Below, piece by piece: positions 46,057 through 56,849 of a stretch of 64,000 nucleotides of DNA. Below the pieces are notes generated by a model. The model was not told the origin of the DNA. It was given only the letters and a program-made list of their open reading frames with translations, and searched no databases. A program made the translations under genes and the position numbers. How positions within the stretch are numbered: position 1 is the first letter of the stretch; each line of letters opens with the position of its first letter. Source of the DNA: Agrobacterium salinitolerans (GTDB lineage: Bacteria > Pseudomonadota > Alphaproteobacteria > Rhizobiales > Rhizobiaceae); assembly GCF_002008225.1 (NCBI RefSeq), contig NZ_MRDH01000007.1, positions 1 to 64,000 on the forward strand, in the 5' to 3' direction.

Positions 46057-48147
46057 TCACGCAGCCCGCCCATATTCCGCTCGCCGCTGGGTTGCCGTAG
46101 CAAGCTGGAATTGTGCGAGCAGCTCGTTGAGCGCTGCCGCTTCAGAGGCGAGCCCATGGCTTGCGGCCGTCTGTTCCTCGACCATGGCGGCATTCTGCTG
46201 CGTACCCTGATCGATGGTGTTGATGGCTGTGTTGATTTCCTGAAGGCCGGTCGACTGTTCGCGCGATGAGGTCACGATAGCGTCGATGTGGCGATTGATC
46301 TCCTGCACTTCGCGGACGATGGTTTCCAGCGCCTTGCCGGCATTGCCGACGAGATCGACGCCGGACTGCACCTGCGATGTCGAGGCGTTGATCAGCGTCT
46401 TGATCTCCTTTGCCGCATTGGCCGAGCGCTGGGCAAGCTCGCGCACTTCCTGGGCGACGACGGCAAAACCCTTGCCGGCCTCACCGGCACGGGCGGCCTC
46501 TACACCGGCGTTGAGCGCGAGCAGGTTCGTCTGGAAGGCAATTTCGTCGATCACGCCGATGATGTTGCTGATCTCGGACGACGATTTTTCGATGCCTTCC
46601 ATCGCGCGAACCGCATCTTCGACAATGACGCCGGACTGTTCGGCATTGCTGCGGGCGCGGTCGACCAGACGTCCCACTTCTTCCGCGCGGCGGGCGGAAT
46701 CCTTGACGGTGGTGGTGATTTCCTCAAGCGCCGCCGCAGTCTCTTCCACGGACGCCGCCTGCTGTTCGGTGCGCCGTGCGAGATCGTCGGCGGACTGGCG
46801 GATTTCGCCGGCGCCGGCGTCGATGGCGCGGGCGTTCTGGCCGACGGTGCTGAGCGCTGCATTCAGCTTGGCAACGGAATTGTTGAAATCGTCGCGCAGG
46901 CGATCGATGCGGGAGACGAAAGGCGTATCGATGCGATAGTTGAGATCACCGTCGGAAAGATGCGCCAGACCTTTGGCAAGCGAGTCGACCGCGAACTGGA
47001 TGTCCGCCGCGTCTTTTGCTGCCGCTCTTTCCCGCTCGTTGCGCTCCTGTTCGGAGAGCGTGCGGTTCTGCTCGGCGTCGCCTTCGAGGCGCAGGCGCTC
47101 CATGGCGTTCGAGCGGAACACGGCAACGGCTGCGGCCATCGAGCCGATCTGGTCGGTGCGTTCCTGACCGGGAATGGCGACATCGAGATTGCCGGCGGCA
47201 AGCCCTTCCATGGCCGACGTCATCTGCGTGACGGGGCGGACGATGAAGCGGGAAAGGACGGTTGCAAGAAGTCCGATCATGATCGTGGCTGCGAGGATCG
47301 TGGCGATGGTTGCCGCCAGCCGGAACTGGCCGATTGCGCTGTAGGCGACGTCGGAATCGACGACGAAACCGAGATACCAGTCGACCGAAGGCAGGCCGGC
47401 TACGGGAATGAAGCTGGTGATCTTGCCCTTGCCGTCGATCTCGGTCTTTGAAATCGCGGAGGAAATCGCCGGCGTATCGACCTTGAAGAGATCGGCCAGC
47501 GGCTTGTCGACGAATTTTGGGTCGGGATGGATGAGGATCTTGCCGTCCTTGCTAACGAGGAAGGCGTATCCATCCGTGCCGGCATCCACCGACTTGATCA
47601 TCTTCACCAGCGAATCCAGCGAGAAGTCACTGCCTGTCACACCAGCAAGCTTGCCGTCGATGGAAACGGGAATGGCGGCGGTGATGATGAGGCCGCCGGT
47701 GGAGGCGTCGTTGTAGGGTTCGGTCAGAACCGTCTTGCCGGCTTTCACGGCATCCAGATACCACGGACGCTTTCGCGGATCGTAGCCTTCCGGCAGCGGT
47801 GTCTTCGGGAAGGTTGTAAAGGTACCTGTCTCGGCATTGCCGAAATAGGTCGACATGAACTGTGCCGTCAGCACGTCGTTTTCCAGAAACCGCAGCTTCG
47901 CGTCGTCCTCCGGGAGCTTGGCCAAGGTCGCTGCCACCGTTTCCGTCAGCATGATGCGGCCATTCAGCCAGTTGGCGATGCTTTGCGCAGCCTGCTTGCC
48001 GGAGGAATCGATGTTTTCCGCGACTGCTTCGGTCGTAACCCGATGCTGTAGGCTGTCGATGTAATAGGAAAAGCCTGCAAAGGCTGCGACGACGAGAGAT
48101 GACGCGGCAACAAGAATGCGCGTCATGAGATTTGTTTTCTTCGGCAA
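46057..48147 (-). CDS. Methyl-accepting chemotaxis protein with dCache-type sensor
   Basis: 696-aa chemoreceptor. An N-terminal membrane helix ([20 protein letters not shown]) precedes a periplasmic dCache_1-like domain of about 250 residues, including [23 protein letters not shown] and [15 protein letters not shown], typical of ligand-binding Cache modules for small organic acids or amino acids. Then come TM2, HAMP and the signalling domain ([20 protein letters not shown]). The TTG at 48147 is preferred because AAGGA lies 8 nt upstream; ATG 48126 gives a shorter N terminus. No C-terminal CheR pentapeptide. Ligand unknown. Confidence 0.93.
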   Translation of the reverse strand: MPKKTNLMTRILVAASSLVVAAFAGFSYYIDSLQHRVTTEAVAENIDSSGKQAAQSIANWLNGRIMLTETVAATLAKLPEDDAKLRFLENDVLTAQFMSTYFGNAETGTFTTFPKTPLPEGYDPRKRPWYLDAVKAGKTVLTEPYNDASTGGLIITAAIPVSIDGKLAGVTGSDFSLDSLVKMIKSVDAGTDGYAFLVSKDGKILIHPDPKFVDKPLADLFKVDTPAISSAISKTEIDGKGKITSFIPVAGLPSVDWYLGFVVDSDVAYSAIGQFRLAATIATILAATIMIGLLATVLSRFIVRPVTQMTSAMEGLAAGNLDVAIPGQERTDQIGSMAAAVAVFRSNAMERLRLEGDAEQNRTLSEQERNERERAAAKDAADIQFAVDSLAKGLAHLSDGDLNYRIDTPFVSRIDRLRDDFNNSVAKLNAALSTVGQNARAIDAGAGEIRQSADDLARRTEQQAASVEETAAALEEITTTVKDSARRAEEVGRLVDRARSNAEQSGVIVEDAVRAMEGIEKSSSEISNIIGVIDEIAFQTNLLALNAGVEAARAGEAGKGFAVVAQEVRELAQRSANAAKEIKTLINASTSQVQSGVDLVGNAGKALETIVREVQEINRHIDAIVTSSREQSTGLQEINTAINTIDQGTQQNAAMVEEQTAASHGLASEAAALNELLAQFQLATATQRRAEYGRAA

Positions 48148-48429
48148 GCTACAGATCCTTGAAGCCGGATGTACCGTCGAGGTCATCTTCAACATTGATG
48201 GGGGAAACATGCCTCAAAGGCGGGAATATTCTGCGTCATGCAGCTTATGATTTTAAAGAACTATCCGATGTTCTAATAAATAGAGGCGAATGGTAAAATT
48301 GGACTAAATTTGTCTTTCGTCAGGGCGCAATACGGTCGGATTTCGCCTGGCTGCCGATCTGCGTAATTTTTAACCATGCACTGCTGCCGGTTGCATGCAG
48401 ACAGCGATTATTTTATTCATCCCTGTGCT

Positions 48430-48456
48430 GCCGTTGCGCAATTCGCGGGCAACGGC
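48430..48456 (+). promoter_or_regulatory. Leader hairpin in front of the MATE gene
   Basis: Eight-bp inverted arms GCCGTTGC (48430-48437) and GCAACGGC (48449-48456) end about 8 bp before the AGGTGA Shine-Dalgarno of the transporter gene. They could form an RNA stem or an operator for a dimeric regulator. No T-run follows, so it is not a terminator. Elsewhere in 48148-48476 I see no gene, only the divergent promoters. Confidence 0.35.
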
Positions 48457-48476
48457 CAAAGTTCAGGTGAATTACA

Positions 48477-49874
48477 ATGTCTTCGTCGGTTGTTGCAGGA
48501 ACCGTTCCTTCCGGATCGGGGTCGTGGTTTTCGCATTTTAAGGCTACGCTTGCGCTCGGAATTCCGCTCATCGGTGCGCAGCTCGCACAGCTTGGCATCC
48601 ATACAACGGATATGGTCATCGTCGGCCAGCTTGGAGCCGAGAAGCTGGCGGCCATGGTGTTGGCCGGGCAGTTCTTTTTCGTCGTCTTCATTTTCGGCTC
48701 CGGCTTTTCCGTCGCCGTCGTGCCGATGGTAGCGCAGGCCTATGGGCAGGGCGATGCAACGTCCGCGCGCCGATCGCTGCGCATGGGCATGTGGGTGGCG
48801 ATCGCCTATTGGCTGCTGGCTCTCCCGATCTTCATGAATGCCGAGCGCATTTTGCTCGCGCTTGGGCAAAACCCTGACGTGGCCGCATTGACAGGTCATT
48901 ATCTTGCCATCGCCAAATTCGGCCTGCTACCGGCATTGCTGTTTTATGTGCTGCGCGGGCTTGTCAGCGCTATCGGCCGAGCTGGCGTCATTCTTTATGT
49001 AACCATCATCATGCTCGTCATGAATGGTATATTGGCTTACGCGCTCGTGTTCGGCCATTTCGGCCTGCCGGCCATGGGCATGAATGGCGCGGCCGTCGTT
49101 GCCGTCATCGTCAACACTTTCAGCTTCATCTTCATCGTCGCTTATGTGCAGACGCGTGACGAAACGAAGAAATACGAGCTCTTCGTGCGCTTCTGGCGAC
49201 CGGATTGGCATGCGCTTTTCGAAGTGCTGCGTCTTGGACTGCCGATCAGCATCACCATTCTTGCCGAAGTGACGCTGTTTGCTGCAGCCTCCATTTTGAT
49301 GGGGCAGATCGGCACCGTGCAGCTTGCGGCGCATGGTATTGCCCTGCAGCTTGCCTCCATCGCCTTCATGATTCCGCTCGGTCTTTCCCAGGCGGCGACG
49401 GTTCGCGTGGGCGTGGCGCGGGGGCAGGGGGATTTCAAGAACCTCATCCGCGCCTCGATCATGATTTATGCCATTGCCTGCGGCATCGCCATTTGCGGCG
49501 GCATCCTGTTTGCGGCCGTGCCGGAATTCCTGGCGAAATGGTTCCTGGATGCGAAATTGCCCGAGGCGGCGGAAGTGCTTGCCTATGCCAGCAGTCTGGT
49601 GGTGATTGCCGGCATCTTCCAGCTGGTGGATGGTATTCAGGCGGTCACGGCGGGCCTGCTGCGCGGGTTGAAGGATGCACGCATACCGGCGATGCTGGCA
49701 CTGATTTCCTATTGGCCGATCGGCCTGGCGCTTGCCTGGACCATGGCCTTTCCGCTCGGTTTCGGCGGACGCGGCGTCTGGTTCGGCTTCGTCATCGGTC
49801 TTTCGACGGCTGCCGTTCTTCTCACCATCCGCTTCGTGTTGCTTGTGAAGCGTGAAATGAAAACGGCCCGCTGA
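48477..49874 (+). CDS. MATE-family multidrug efflux transporter
   Basis: 465-aa transporter with twelve membrane helices in two homologous halves (first: LALGIPLIGAQLAQLGIHTT, second: LRLGLPISITILAEVTLFAA). It resembles NorM-type Na+/H+-coupled drug exporters. The family exports cationic drugs and dyes; the substrate is not fixed. AGGTGA precedes ATG 48477. It converges with carA, and the carA terminator overlaps its last codons. Confidence 0.93.
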   Translation: MSSSVVAGTVPSGSGSWFSHFKATLALGIPLIGAQLAQLGIHTTDMVIVGQLGAEKLAAMVLAGQFFFVVFIFGSGFSVAVVPMVAQAYGQGDATSARRSLRMGMWVAIAYWLLALPIFMNAERILLALGQNPDVAALTGHYLAIAKFGLLPALLFYVLRGLVSAIGRAGVILYVTIIMLVMNGILAYALVFGHFGLPAMGMNGAAVVAVIVNTFSFIFIVAYVQTRDETKKYELFVRFWRPDWHALFEVLRLGLPISITILAEVTLFAAASILMGQIGTVQLAAHGIALQLASIAFMIPLGLSQAATVRVGVARGQGDFKNLIRASIMIYAIACGIAICGGILFAAVPEFLAKWFLDAKLPEAAEVLAYASSLVVIAGIFQLVDGIQAVTAGLLRGLKDARIPAMLALISYWPIGLALAWTMAFPLGFGGRGVWFGFVIGLSTAAVLLTIRFVLLVKREMKTAR

Positions 49875-49886
49875 GAAGCGGGCCGT
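49857..49886 (-). terminator. Rho-independent terminator of carA, overlapping the end of the MATE gene
   Basis: A 9-bp stem (ACGGCCCGC at 49863-49871 with GCGGGCCGT at 49878-49886) is followed on the minus strand by TTTTCATTTC. The stem covers the MATE stop codon, an economical convergent arrangement. Confidence 0.75.
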
Positions 49887-49911
49887 ATGTAACTTCCGGA
49901 TTGGAAAAGTA

Positions 49912-51117
49912 TCAGCGCTCGGCGAGCGCTGCCTCACCCTTCTTTTCACGCAGCAGGTTGACGAAGCGGCGGAAGAGATAGTGGCTGTCCTGCGGGCCCG
50001 GCGATGCTTCCGGATGGTGCTGGACGGAGAAGACCGGCTTGCCGGTGATGCGCAGGCCGCAATTGGTGCCATCGAACAGCGAGATATGGGTTTCCTCGAC
50101 GCCCTCGGGCAGCGACTTGGTATCGACCGCAAAGCCGTGGTTCATCGAAACGATTTCAACCTTGCCGGTCGTGAAGTCCTTCACCGGGTGGTTCGCGCCG
50201 TGATGGCCCTGATGCATCTTCTCGGTCTTTGCGCCCACGGCAAGACCGAGCATCTGGTGACCGAGGCAAATGCCGAAGATCGGCAGGTCGGTCTTGATGA
50301 GGTTCTGGATGACGGGAACGGCATATTCGCCCGTCGCAGCCGGGTCTCCCGGACCGTTGGAGAGGAACACGCCATCCGGCTTCAGCGCCATGATGTCTTC
50401 CGCAGACGTCTGCGCCGGAACGACCGTAACCTTGCAGTCCAAACCGGCAAAGAGGCGCAGGATGTTGCGCTTGACGCCGAAATCGACACAGACGACGTGG
50501 TACTTCGCATCGGCTTCGCCGAGCGTGCCGTAACCCTTGTTCCATACCCATGGCGTTTCCGTCCAGGTGGAGGACTGGCCGGATGTCGCTTCGATCGCGA
50601 GATCGAGGCCGACGAGACCGCTCCATGCCTTGGCTTCCGCCTTCAGCGCCTCGATGTCGAAAACGCCGTTCGGATCATGGGCGATGACCGCGTTCGGCGC
50701 ACCGTTTTCGCGGATCCAGGCCGTCAGCGCGCGGGTGTCGATGCCGCAGAGGCCGATGACGCCGCGGGCCTTCAGCCAGGCATCCAGATGCTTGACGGCG
50801 CGGAAGTTCGAAGGGTCGGTGATGTCGGCCTTGAAGATGACGCCGACGGCGCCGCGGCGGGCGGCGGGTGTGAGGTCTTCAATGTCTTCGTCATTGGCGC
50901 CGACATTGCCGATATGCGGGAAGGTGAAGGTAACGATCTGGCCAAGATAGGAAGGGTCGGTGAGGATTTCCTCGTAACCCGTCAGCGCCGTATTGAAGCA
51001 GACCTCGGCCTGAACCTTGCCGGTTGCGCCGATGCCCGTTCCTTCAATCACCGTGCCATCGGCAAGAACAAGCATTGCGGTCGGTTTGCGGGTAGTCCAG
51101 GGCGCTGTCTCGGTCAT
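49912..51117 (-). CDS. carA: Carbamoyl-phosphate synthase small subunit
   Basis: 401-aa glutaminase subunit that releases ammonia from glutamine for CarB. The N-terminal domain shows ADGTVIEGTGIGATGKV and GYEEILTDPSYLGQIV. The class I amidotransferase domain has the nucleophile Cys in FGICLGHQMLGLA and the His-Glu pair in VQHHPEASPGPQDS. ATG 51117 with GGAACG upstream gives the usual start (MTETAPW); a longer frame to 51282 is not used. The gap 51118-51452 holds promoters of carA and the divergent yqeY-like gene. No CarA leader structure is recognised. Confidence 0.97.
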   Translation of the reverse strand: MTETAPWTTRKPTAMLVLADGTVIEGTGIGATGKVQAEVCFNTALTGYEEILTDPSYLGQIVTFTFPHIGNVGANDEDIEDLTPAARRGAVGVIFKADITDPSNFRAVKHLDAWLKARGVIGLCGIDTRALTAWIRENGAPNAVIAHDPNGVFDIEALKAEAKAWSGLVGLDLAIEATSGQSSTWTETPWVWNKGYGTLGEADAKYHVVCVDFGVKRNILRLFAGLDCKVTVVPAQTSAEDIMALKPDGVFLSNGPGDPAATGEYAVPVIQNLIKTDLPIFGICLGHQMLGLAVGAKTEKMHQGHHGANHPVKDFTTGKVEIVSMNHGFAVDTKSLPEGVEETHISLFDGTNCGLRITGKPVFSVQHHPEASPGPQDSHYLFRRFVNLLREKKGEAALAER

Positions 51118-51452
51118 CTCGTTCCGTTTCTGCCGCTTCGCACCCCGCCTCTTGAAAGGCAGGGGGTAAGGGGCCATTTTTGTCGCAGGCTTCGTGACAT
51201 AAAGGGGCGCGCGATAAAGCTCGCGTTCCGACCCTTCGTTAAAATCTCGTGCAGGTGCCGGAAAATAACGAAAGCAGCCCAAGCGGTCAACCGCAGGGCC
51301 AAGATTTACGCGGAATTAAACCACCGTATTTTCAAGGTCTTATGCATTTGATTTGCTTGAGCGTGTCTGCTCGTTTATGTCGTTTCGCAAAATGAGGTGG
51401 AAAGTTTCCGTATCAAGACGCTGCGGAAAGCGCTTTCCCAAGGAGAAGAAAA

Positions 51453-51905
51453 ATGATGCGCGACACGTTCGCAACCGCTTTGAAGGACGCATTGAAGGGT
51501 CGTGATGCACGCCGCACCTCGACCGTGCGTCTCATCCAGACTGCCATCAAGGATCGCGATATCGCCAATCGCGGCGTGGGCAAGGACCCCGTCAGCGACG
51601 AAGATATCATGCAGATTCTGACCAAGATGGTGAAGCAGCGGGAAGAATCCGCAAATATCTATGAAGGCGCCGGCCGTCCCGAGCTTGCCGCTCAGGAGCG
51701 CGAGGAAATCGTCATCATCAAGGAATTCATGCCGGAGGAAATCCCGGCCGAGAAGGTGCGCGAACTCTGCCAAGCCGTCATCGCCGAGACCGGCGCCGCC
51801 GGCCTGCGCGACATGGGCAAGTGCATGAACGCGCTGAAAGAGCGTTATCCCGGCCAGATCGACTTTGCGAAGGCCTCCGGCGTGGTCAAGGATTTGCTGA
51901 AGTAG
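51453..51905 (+). CDS. GatB/YqeY-domain protein
   Basis: 150-aa protein of the YqeY family, the tail domain of GatB as a stand-alone protein. Diagnostic sequence: LKDALKGRDARRTSTVRLIQ and KMVKQREESANIYEGAGRPEL near the middle, ending FAKASGVVKDLLK. In GatB the domain positions tRNA; the free protein's function is unknown. AAGGAG precedes a double ATG. It stands just before dnaG, as in many alphaproteobacteria, but a terminator separates them. Confidence 0.9.
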   Translation: MMRDTFATALKDALKGRDARRTSTVRLIQTAIKDRDIANRGVGKDPVSDEDIMQILTKMVKQREESANIYEGAGRPELAAQEREEIVIIKEFMPEEIPAEKVRELCQAVIAETGAAGLRDMGKCMNALKERYPGQIDFAKASGVVKDLLK

Positions 51906-51930
51906 TTTTCGCCATTTCTGAGAAAGTAAA

Positions 51931-51962
51931 GGCAGGGCAGCCATGGCTACCCTGCCTTTTTT
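51931..51962 (+). terminator. Rho-independent terminator after the YqeY-like gene
   Basis: The stem GGCAGGG (51931-51937) with CCCTGCC (51950-51956), with an inner AGCCATGGCT palindrome, is followed by a run of T residues. The gap to dnaG (51963-52291) has no gene I can support and presumably carries the dnaG promoter. Confidence 0.85.
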
Positions 51963-52291
51963 CTGCCGACGAAGATGCATTCCGGCGGATCAAAATGCTC
52001 TTCCACGCAGGCTTTTTCGGGGGGACGTGCCTGCGGGTGTCGGCAGATGTATGGAAATTTCAAACACTGCCTTTGACTATGTTTTGTTTTTACATCGTCG
52101 CAACACGTCGCTCAAATTACAAAAACATAATTTTGGGTGATGTTGCACCGCCATAAATTTGCCGGAAGCTGGCGCAATGGCGGCATCGTTTTCATCTCTG
52201 TAGCCTGTGAATATCGGGTATTGTCTTTCTTTAGGTTGGTGCTCAAGCCTTTCTGCGCTTATATGAAAGACTGGCCTCGAACAGGTAACCC

Positions 52292-54277
52292 ATGCGCTTT
52301 TCCAATTCTTTCCTCGATGAGATACGCGACCGCGTGAACATCTCCGATGTGATCGGCCGACGTGTGTCCTGGGATAAGAAGAAGACCAATACGTCGCGCG
52401 GGGATTATTGGGCCTGCTGCCCGTTCCATGGCGAGAAAAGCCCGAGCTTCCATTGCGAGGATCGCAAGGGGCGCTACCATTGCTTCGGTTGCGGCGTTTC
52501 CGGCGATCACTTCCGCTTTCTGACCGAGCTTGAGGGCTTAAATTTTCCGGAGGCCGTGCAGCAGATCGCCGATATGGCCGGCATTTCCATGCCGCAGCCC
52601 GATCCGCAGGCGGAAAAGCGGGAACGCGAGCGGACCTCGCTGCAGGACGTCATGGAAATGGCGACGCTGTTCTTTCAGGATCAGTTGCAAACGGCGCTTG
52701 GCGCTCGGGCGCGGGCTTACTTGCGCGATCGCGGGCTGACCGGGCGCACCATCGAGACGTTCCGGCTGGGTTATGCGCCCGATAGCCGCAATGCGCTGAA
52801 GGAGCATTTGGCGAGCAAGGGTGTGACGAAGGAGCAGATGGAAGCCTGCGGGCTGGTGGTGCATGAGAATGTGCCGGTCTCCTATGACCGCTTCCGCGAC
52901 CGGATCATGTTCCCGATCCTGTCGTCACGGGAAAAGGTGATTGCCTTCGGCGGCCGCGCCATGGCGGCGGATGCGGTGGCGAAATATCTCAATTCCAACG
53001 AGACAGAGCTCTTTCACAAGGGCAATGTTCTCTACAATTTCGCCCGCGCACGGCGCGCCTCGCAGGCGGCAGGCGGTTCGGTCATTGCCGTCGAAGGTTA
53101 CATGGATGTTATCGCGCTCTATCAGGCAGGTGTGGAAAATGCCGTCGCGCCGCTCGGCACGGCGCTGACCGAAAGCCAGCTCGACCTTCTCTGGAAAATG
53201 TCGCCGCAGCCGATCCTCTGCTTCGATGGCGATGGCGCCGGCATTCGCGCCGCCAACCGTGCGGCCGATCTCGCCTTACCGCATATCAAGCCGGATCGTT
53301 CCGTCAGCTTCGCGCTTCTGCCCGATGGCAAGGACCCGGACGATCTCGTGCGGCTGGAGGGGCGTGCGCCCTTCGACCGGGTGCTTTCGGAAGCCAAGCC
53401 GCTTGCCGCGATGATCTGGAGCCGTGAGACCTCCGGCGTCACTTTCGATACGCCGGAAAAGCGCGCCCAGCTCGAAAGCCGGCTGCGGCAGATCGTGGCC
53501 GTGATCGGCGACGAGACGGTGCGCCGCTTTTACCAACAGGATATGCGCGAGAGGCTGAACGGCTTTTTCCAGCCGCGTTTTCAGCAGGGCGGAGCGCAGG
53601 GCGGCAATTTCCGTCGCAATGGCGCTCAGCCGGCGGGACGCGGTTTCCAGCGCAATGCGCCGGGGCGGGGCGGGGCGATGGCCGCACCGGCCAGCAGCAT
53701 TTCAGACCGGCTGGCGCAATCGGGTCTCGTCAGGGGTTACCAGACCAAGCCTTCGCTCCGGGAAAGCGTTCTCGCCATCACCATCGTCAATCATCCCGAA
53801 TTGCTGCTTGAGGAATATGATGAGATCGCCGCCATCGATTACGAGAACCGCGATCTGCAGCGCCTGTGGTCGACGGTGCTGACATATGCGGCGGAAAGTG
53901 CGGCGGATATTTCGCGGGCCGGGTTGATCGAGCGCCTGTCGCAACAGGGTTTCGAGGTGCTTCTGAAGGCCATGGATCAGCAGGTTCGCAATGCCCGCCT
54001 GTGGACGGCGACGGAGCAGGCGGCGATGGAGGATGCGCGCGAGGGATACGTGCAGGCTCTTTCCCTGCATAAGAGGACGAAATCCCTGCTCTGGCAAAAA
54101 AAGGAACTGGAGCGCGAAATCGCCGAAGCGACAGACGACGAGCGCGGCACACTTCTGGTGCGGGCGCTGGCCGAAGTTCAGCTTGAAATCGGTCGTATGG
54201 AAAATCAGGAGGCTATCATCGATGGTTTCGGGGTCATGTCCGGCCGGGTGAAGGGGCCGGCCTTCGGCCATGGCTGA
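52292..54277 (+). CDS. dnaG: DNA primase
   Basis: 661-aa primase that makes RNA primers at the replication fork. The N-terminal CHC2 zinc finger is seen in CPFHGEKSPSFHCEDRKG and HCFGCG. The TOPRIM core includes VEGYMDVIAL with the catalytic Glu and CFDGDGAGIRAA with the Asp pair. A Gly/Arg/Gln-rich linker (about 435-470: RFQQGGAQGG, GRGGAM) separates the core from the C-terminal helicase-binding domain. AGGTAAC precedes ATG 52292. It is followed by a possible weak terminator and rpoD. Confidence 0.97.
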   Translation: MRFSNSFLDEIRDRVNISDVIGRRVSWDKKKTNTSRGDYWACCPFHGEKSPSFHCEDRKGRYHCFGCGVSGDHFRFLTELEGLNFPEAVQQIADMAGISMPQPDPQAEKRERERTSLQDVMEMATLFFQDQLQTALGARARAYLRDRGLTGRTIETFRLGYAPDSRNALKEHLASKGVTKEQMEACGLVVHENVPVSYDRFRDRIMFPILSSREKVIAFGGRAMAADAVAKYLNSNETELFHKGNVLYNFARARRASQAAGGSVIAVEGYMDVIALYQAGVENAVAPLGTALTESQLDLLWKMSPQPILCFDGDGAGIRAANRAADLALPHIKPDRSVSFALLPDGKDPDDLVRLEGRAPFDRVLSEAKPLAAMIWSRETSGVTFDTPEKRAQLESRLRQIVAVIGDETVRRFYQQDMRERLNGFFQPRFQQGGAQGGNFRRNGAQPAGRGFQRNAPGRGGAMAAPASSISDRLAQSGLVRGYQTKPSLRESVLAITIVNHPELLLEEYDEIAAIDYENRDLQRLWSTVLTYAAESAADISRAGLIERLSQQGFEVLLKAMDQQVRNARLWTATEQAAMEDAREGYVQALSLHKRTKSLLWQKKELEREIAEATDDERGTLLVRALAEVQLEIGRMENQEAIIDGFGVMSGRVKGPAFGHG

Positions 54278-54356
54278 GAGGCCTGGCCAAGAATTGAAAG
54301 GCGGGTGGGGTTGCCTTTTGCGGCAGGCGTCCTAAATAGGGGTTAGTCTGGTGATA

Positions 54357-54378
54357 ACCCGCAAAATGCGGCTCTTTT
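54357..54378 (+). terminator. Weak terminator candidate after dnaG
   Basis: A 5-bp stem CCGCA (54359-54363) with TGCGG (54367-54371) is followed by CTCTTTTT. The stem is short, so some read-through into rpoD is plausible. Confidence 0.35.
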
Positions 54379-54544
54379 TAAGAATTTCCTTGGCTGTCTC
54401 GCCCTTAAAGGCTTGACGGGGCGGGAAATAGCGGGAATCACCATTTCATGAATAGTAAAGTGGAATGAGCCTTGGCGGATAGAAATTGCATGAGCAAGCA
54501 TTTCCGGGTGCACTGTCTTTGCATTCTGCCTGAGGCTGCCGTGG

Positions 54545-54559
54545 TTAATCGGCAATTAA
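54545..54559. promoter_or_regulatory. Candidate CtrA-binding site upstream of rpoD
   Basis: TTAA at 54545-54548 and TTAA at 54556-54559 are spaced exactly 7 bp apart, matching the CtrA consensus. It lies 111 bp before the rpoD start, in a 393-bp gap that contains no recognisable gene. Sequence-only inference. Confidence 0.35.
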
Positions 54560-54670
54560 AGATCACTCCGTTAGGTGTCTGACAGTGATTCGCGGCAAAC
54601 GCTGGATGCTCAAGGGGCGGACGGCGATGCTGCGGAACAGGTGTTAGCGTCAGGGAAAGCGACGAGATAG

Positions 54671-56725
54671 ATGGCAACCAAAGTCAAAGAAAACGAAGAA
54701 GCAGAAAACGAACGCGACGGTGCGACGGACGGCCCGCTTCTCGACCTTTCGGATGACGCGGTCAAGAAAATGATCAAGGCCGCCAAGAAGCGCGGCTATG
54801 TAACGATGGACGAGTTGAATTCCGTCCTGCCGTCCGAAGAGGTGACCTCCGAGCAGATCGAGGACACGATGGCGATGCTGTCCGACATGGGCATCAACGT
54901 CATCGAGGACGAGGACGCCGAGGAAGCTGCCGGCAGTGACGACGACGGCGATTCCGATGGTGAGGAATCCGAGGGCGGCGAACTCGCTCCTTCCGGCGGC
55001 ACCGCGCTTGCGACCGCAAAGAAGAAAGAACCGACCGACCGCACTGACGACCCCGTGCGCATGTATCTGCGTGAGATGGGTTCCGTCGAGCTTCTGTCGC
55101 GCGAAGGCGAAATCGCCATTGCCAAGCGCATCGAGGCCGGCCGCGAAACTATGATTTCCGGCCTGTGCGAAAGCCCGCTGACGTTTCAGGCGCTGATTAT
55201 CTGGCGCGACGAACTCAACGAAGGTACGACGCTGCTGCGTGAGATCATCGATCTCGAAACCACCTATTCCGGTCCGGAAGCCAAGGCGGCGCCCCAGTTC
55301 CAGAGTCCGGAAAAGATCGAGGCCGACCGCAAGGCCGCCGAAGAGAAGGAAAAGACCCGCAAGCTGCGTGCACCTTCCGGTGACGATGACGTGACGGATG
55401 TGGGTGGTGACGGCCTTCCGCCGGAAGAGGAAGAAGAGGACGACGACGAGTCCAATCTTTCGCTTGCCGCGATGGAAGCCGAACTGCGCCCGCAGGTCAT
55501 GGAAACGCTCGACACCATCGCCGACACCTACAAGAAGCTGCGCAAGCTTCAGGATCAGCAGGTGGAAGCGCGTCTCGCCTGCACCGGCACCCTGTCTTCC
55601 GGCCAGGAGCGTCGGTACAAGGAACTGAAGGATCAGCTGATCACGGCCGTCAAGTCGCTGTCGCTGAACCAGAACCGTATCGACAGCCTTGTCGAGCAGC
55701 TCTACGACATTTCCAAGCGCCTGATGCAGAATGAAGGCCGGCTGCTGCGCCTTGCCGAATCCTATGGCGTCAAGCGTGACAGCTTCCTTGAGCAGTATCA
55801 CGGTGCGGAACTCGATCCGAACTGGATGAAGTCGATTGCCAATCTGGCCGCCCGCGGCTGGAAGGAATTCGCTCGCGAGGAAAGCAACACGATCCGGGAA
55901 ATCCGTCAGGAAATCCAGAACCTCTCCACGGAAACCGGCATTTCCATCGCCGAATTCCGCCGCATCGTTTCGATGGTGCAGAAGGGCGAGCGCGAAGCGC
56001 GGATCGCCAAGAAGGAGATGGTCGAGGCCAACCTGCGTCTGGTGATCTCGATTGCGAAGAAATACACCAACCGTGGTCTGCAGTTCCTCGATCTCATTCA
56101 GGAAGGCAATATCGGCCTGATGAAGGCGGTTGATAAGTTCGAATATCGCCGTGGTTACAAGTTCTCGACCTATGCGACCTGGTGGATCAGGCAGGCGATC
56201 ACCCGTTCGATTGCCGACCAGGCCCGCACGATCCGTATTCCGGTGCATATGATCGAAACGATCAACAAGATCGTTCGCACGTCGCGCCAGATGCTGCACG
56301 AGATCGGCCGTGAACCGACCCCGGAAGAGCTGGCCGAGAAGCTCGCCATGCCGCTTGAAAAGGTGCGCAAGGTTCTGAAGATCGCCAAGGAGCCGATTTC
56401 GCTCGAAACCCCCGTGGGTGACGAAGAGGATTCGCATCTCGGTGACTTCATCGAGGATAAGAACGCGCTGCTGCCGATCGACGCCGCCATTCAGGCGAAC
56501 CTGCGCGAGACGACCACCCGTGTTCTCGCTTCGCTGACGCCGCGTGAAGAGCGTGTTCTGCGCATGCGTTTCGGCATCGGCATGAACACCGACCATACGT
56601 TGGAAGAAGTCGGCCAGCAGTTCTCGGTGACGCGCGAACGTATCCGCCAGATCGAGGCGAAGGCGCTGCGCAAGCTGAAGCATCCGAGCCGTTCGCGAAA
56701 GCTCCGGAGCTTCCTCGACAGCTAA
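54671..56725 (+). CDS. rpoD: Primary sigma factor RpoD (sigma-70)
   Basis: 684-aa housekeeping sigma. Region 1.1 is acidic ([18 protein letters not shown]), region 1.2 reads [20 protein letters not shown], followed by a large non-conserved region. Regions 2-4 are highly conserved: [40 protein letters not shown] (-10 recognition) and [20 protein letters not shown] (-35 recognition). The stop is followed by a clean terminator. In rhizobial fashion it follows dnaG. Confidence 0.98.
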   Translation: MATKVKENEEAENERDGATDGPLLDLSDDAVKKMIKAAKKRGYVTMDELNSVLPSEEVTSEQIEDTMAMLSDMGINVIEDEDAEEAAGSDDDGDSDGEESEGGELAPSGGTALATAKKKEPTDRTDDPVRMYLREMGSVELLSREGEIAIAKRIEAGRETMISGLCESPLTFQALIIWRDELNEGTTLLREIIDLETTYSGPEAKAAPQFQSPEKIEADRKAAEEKEKTRKLRAPSGDDDVTDVGGDGLPPEEEEEDDDESNLSLAAMEAELRPQVMETLDTIADTYKKLRKLQDQQVEARLACTGTLSSGQERRYKELKDQLITAVKSLSLNQNRIDSLVEQLYDISKRLMQNEGRLLRLAESYGVKRDSFLEQYHGAELDPNWMKSIANLAARGWKEFAREESNTIREIRQEIQNLSTETGISIAEFRRIVSMVQKGEREARIAKKEMVEANLRLVISIAKKYTNRGLQFLDLIQEGNIGLMKAVDKFEYRRGYKFSTYATWWIRQAITRSIADQARTIRIPVHMIETINKIVRTSRQMLHEIGREPTPEELAEKLAMPLEKVRKVLKIAKEPISLETPVGDEEDSHLGDFIEDKNALLPIDAAIQANLRETTTRVLASLTPREERVLRMRFGIGMNTDHTLEEVGQQFSVTRERIRQIEAKALRKLKHPSRSRKLRSFLDS

Positions 56726-56748
56726 GCTGTTTATTTCTTTTAAAATTG

Positions 56749-56782
56749 AACCCGGTCAGTCACCTCTGGCCGGGTTTTTTGT
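56749..56782 (+). terminator. Rho-independent terminator of rpoD
   Basis: A 10-bp stem (AACCCGGTCA at 56749-56758 with TGGCCGGGTT at 56767-56776, one G-T pair) is followed by T residues to 56780. Confidence 0.9.
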
Positions 56783-56849
56783 TTCCCGCACTGGCGAACT
56801 CTGCGACAAGCCCTATGTGTGAAACATATCGCTTTCCGCTTTGCCGGAA

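Noticed and set aside
54402..54450. A heat-shock (sigma-32-type) promoter for rpoD around CTTGACGGGG
   Set aside because: No acceptable -10 partner was found at the correct distance.
54650..56683. A 677-aa open frame on the minus strand
   Set aside because: It is antisense to rpoD, which is unambiguous.
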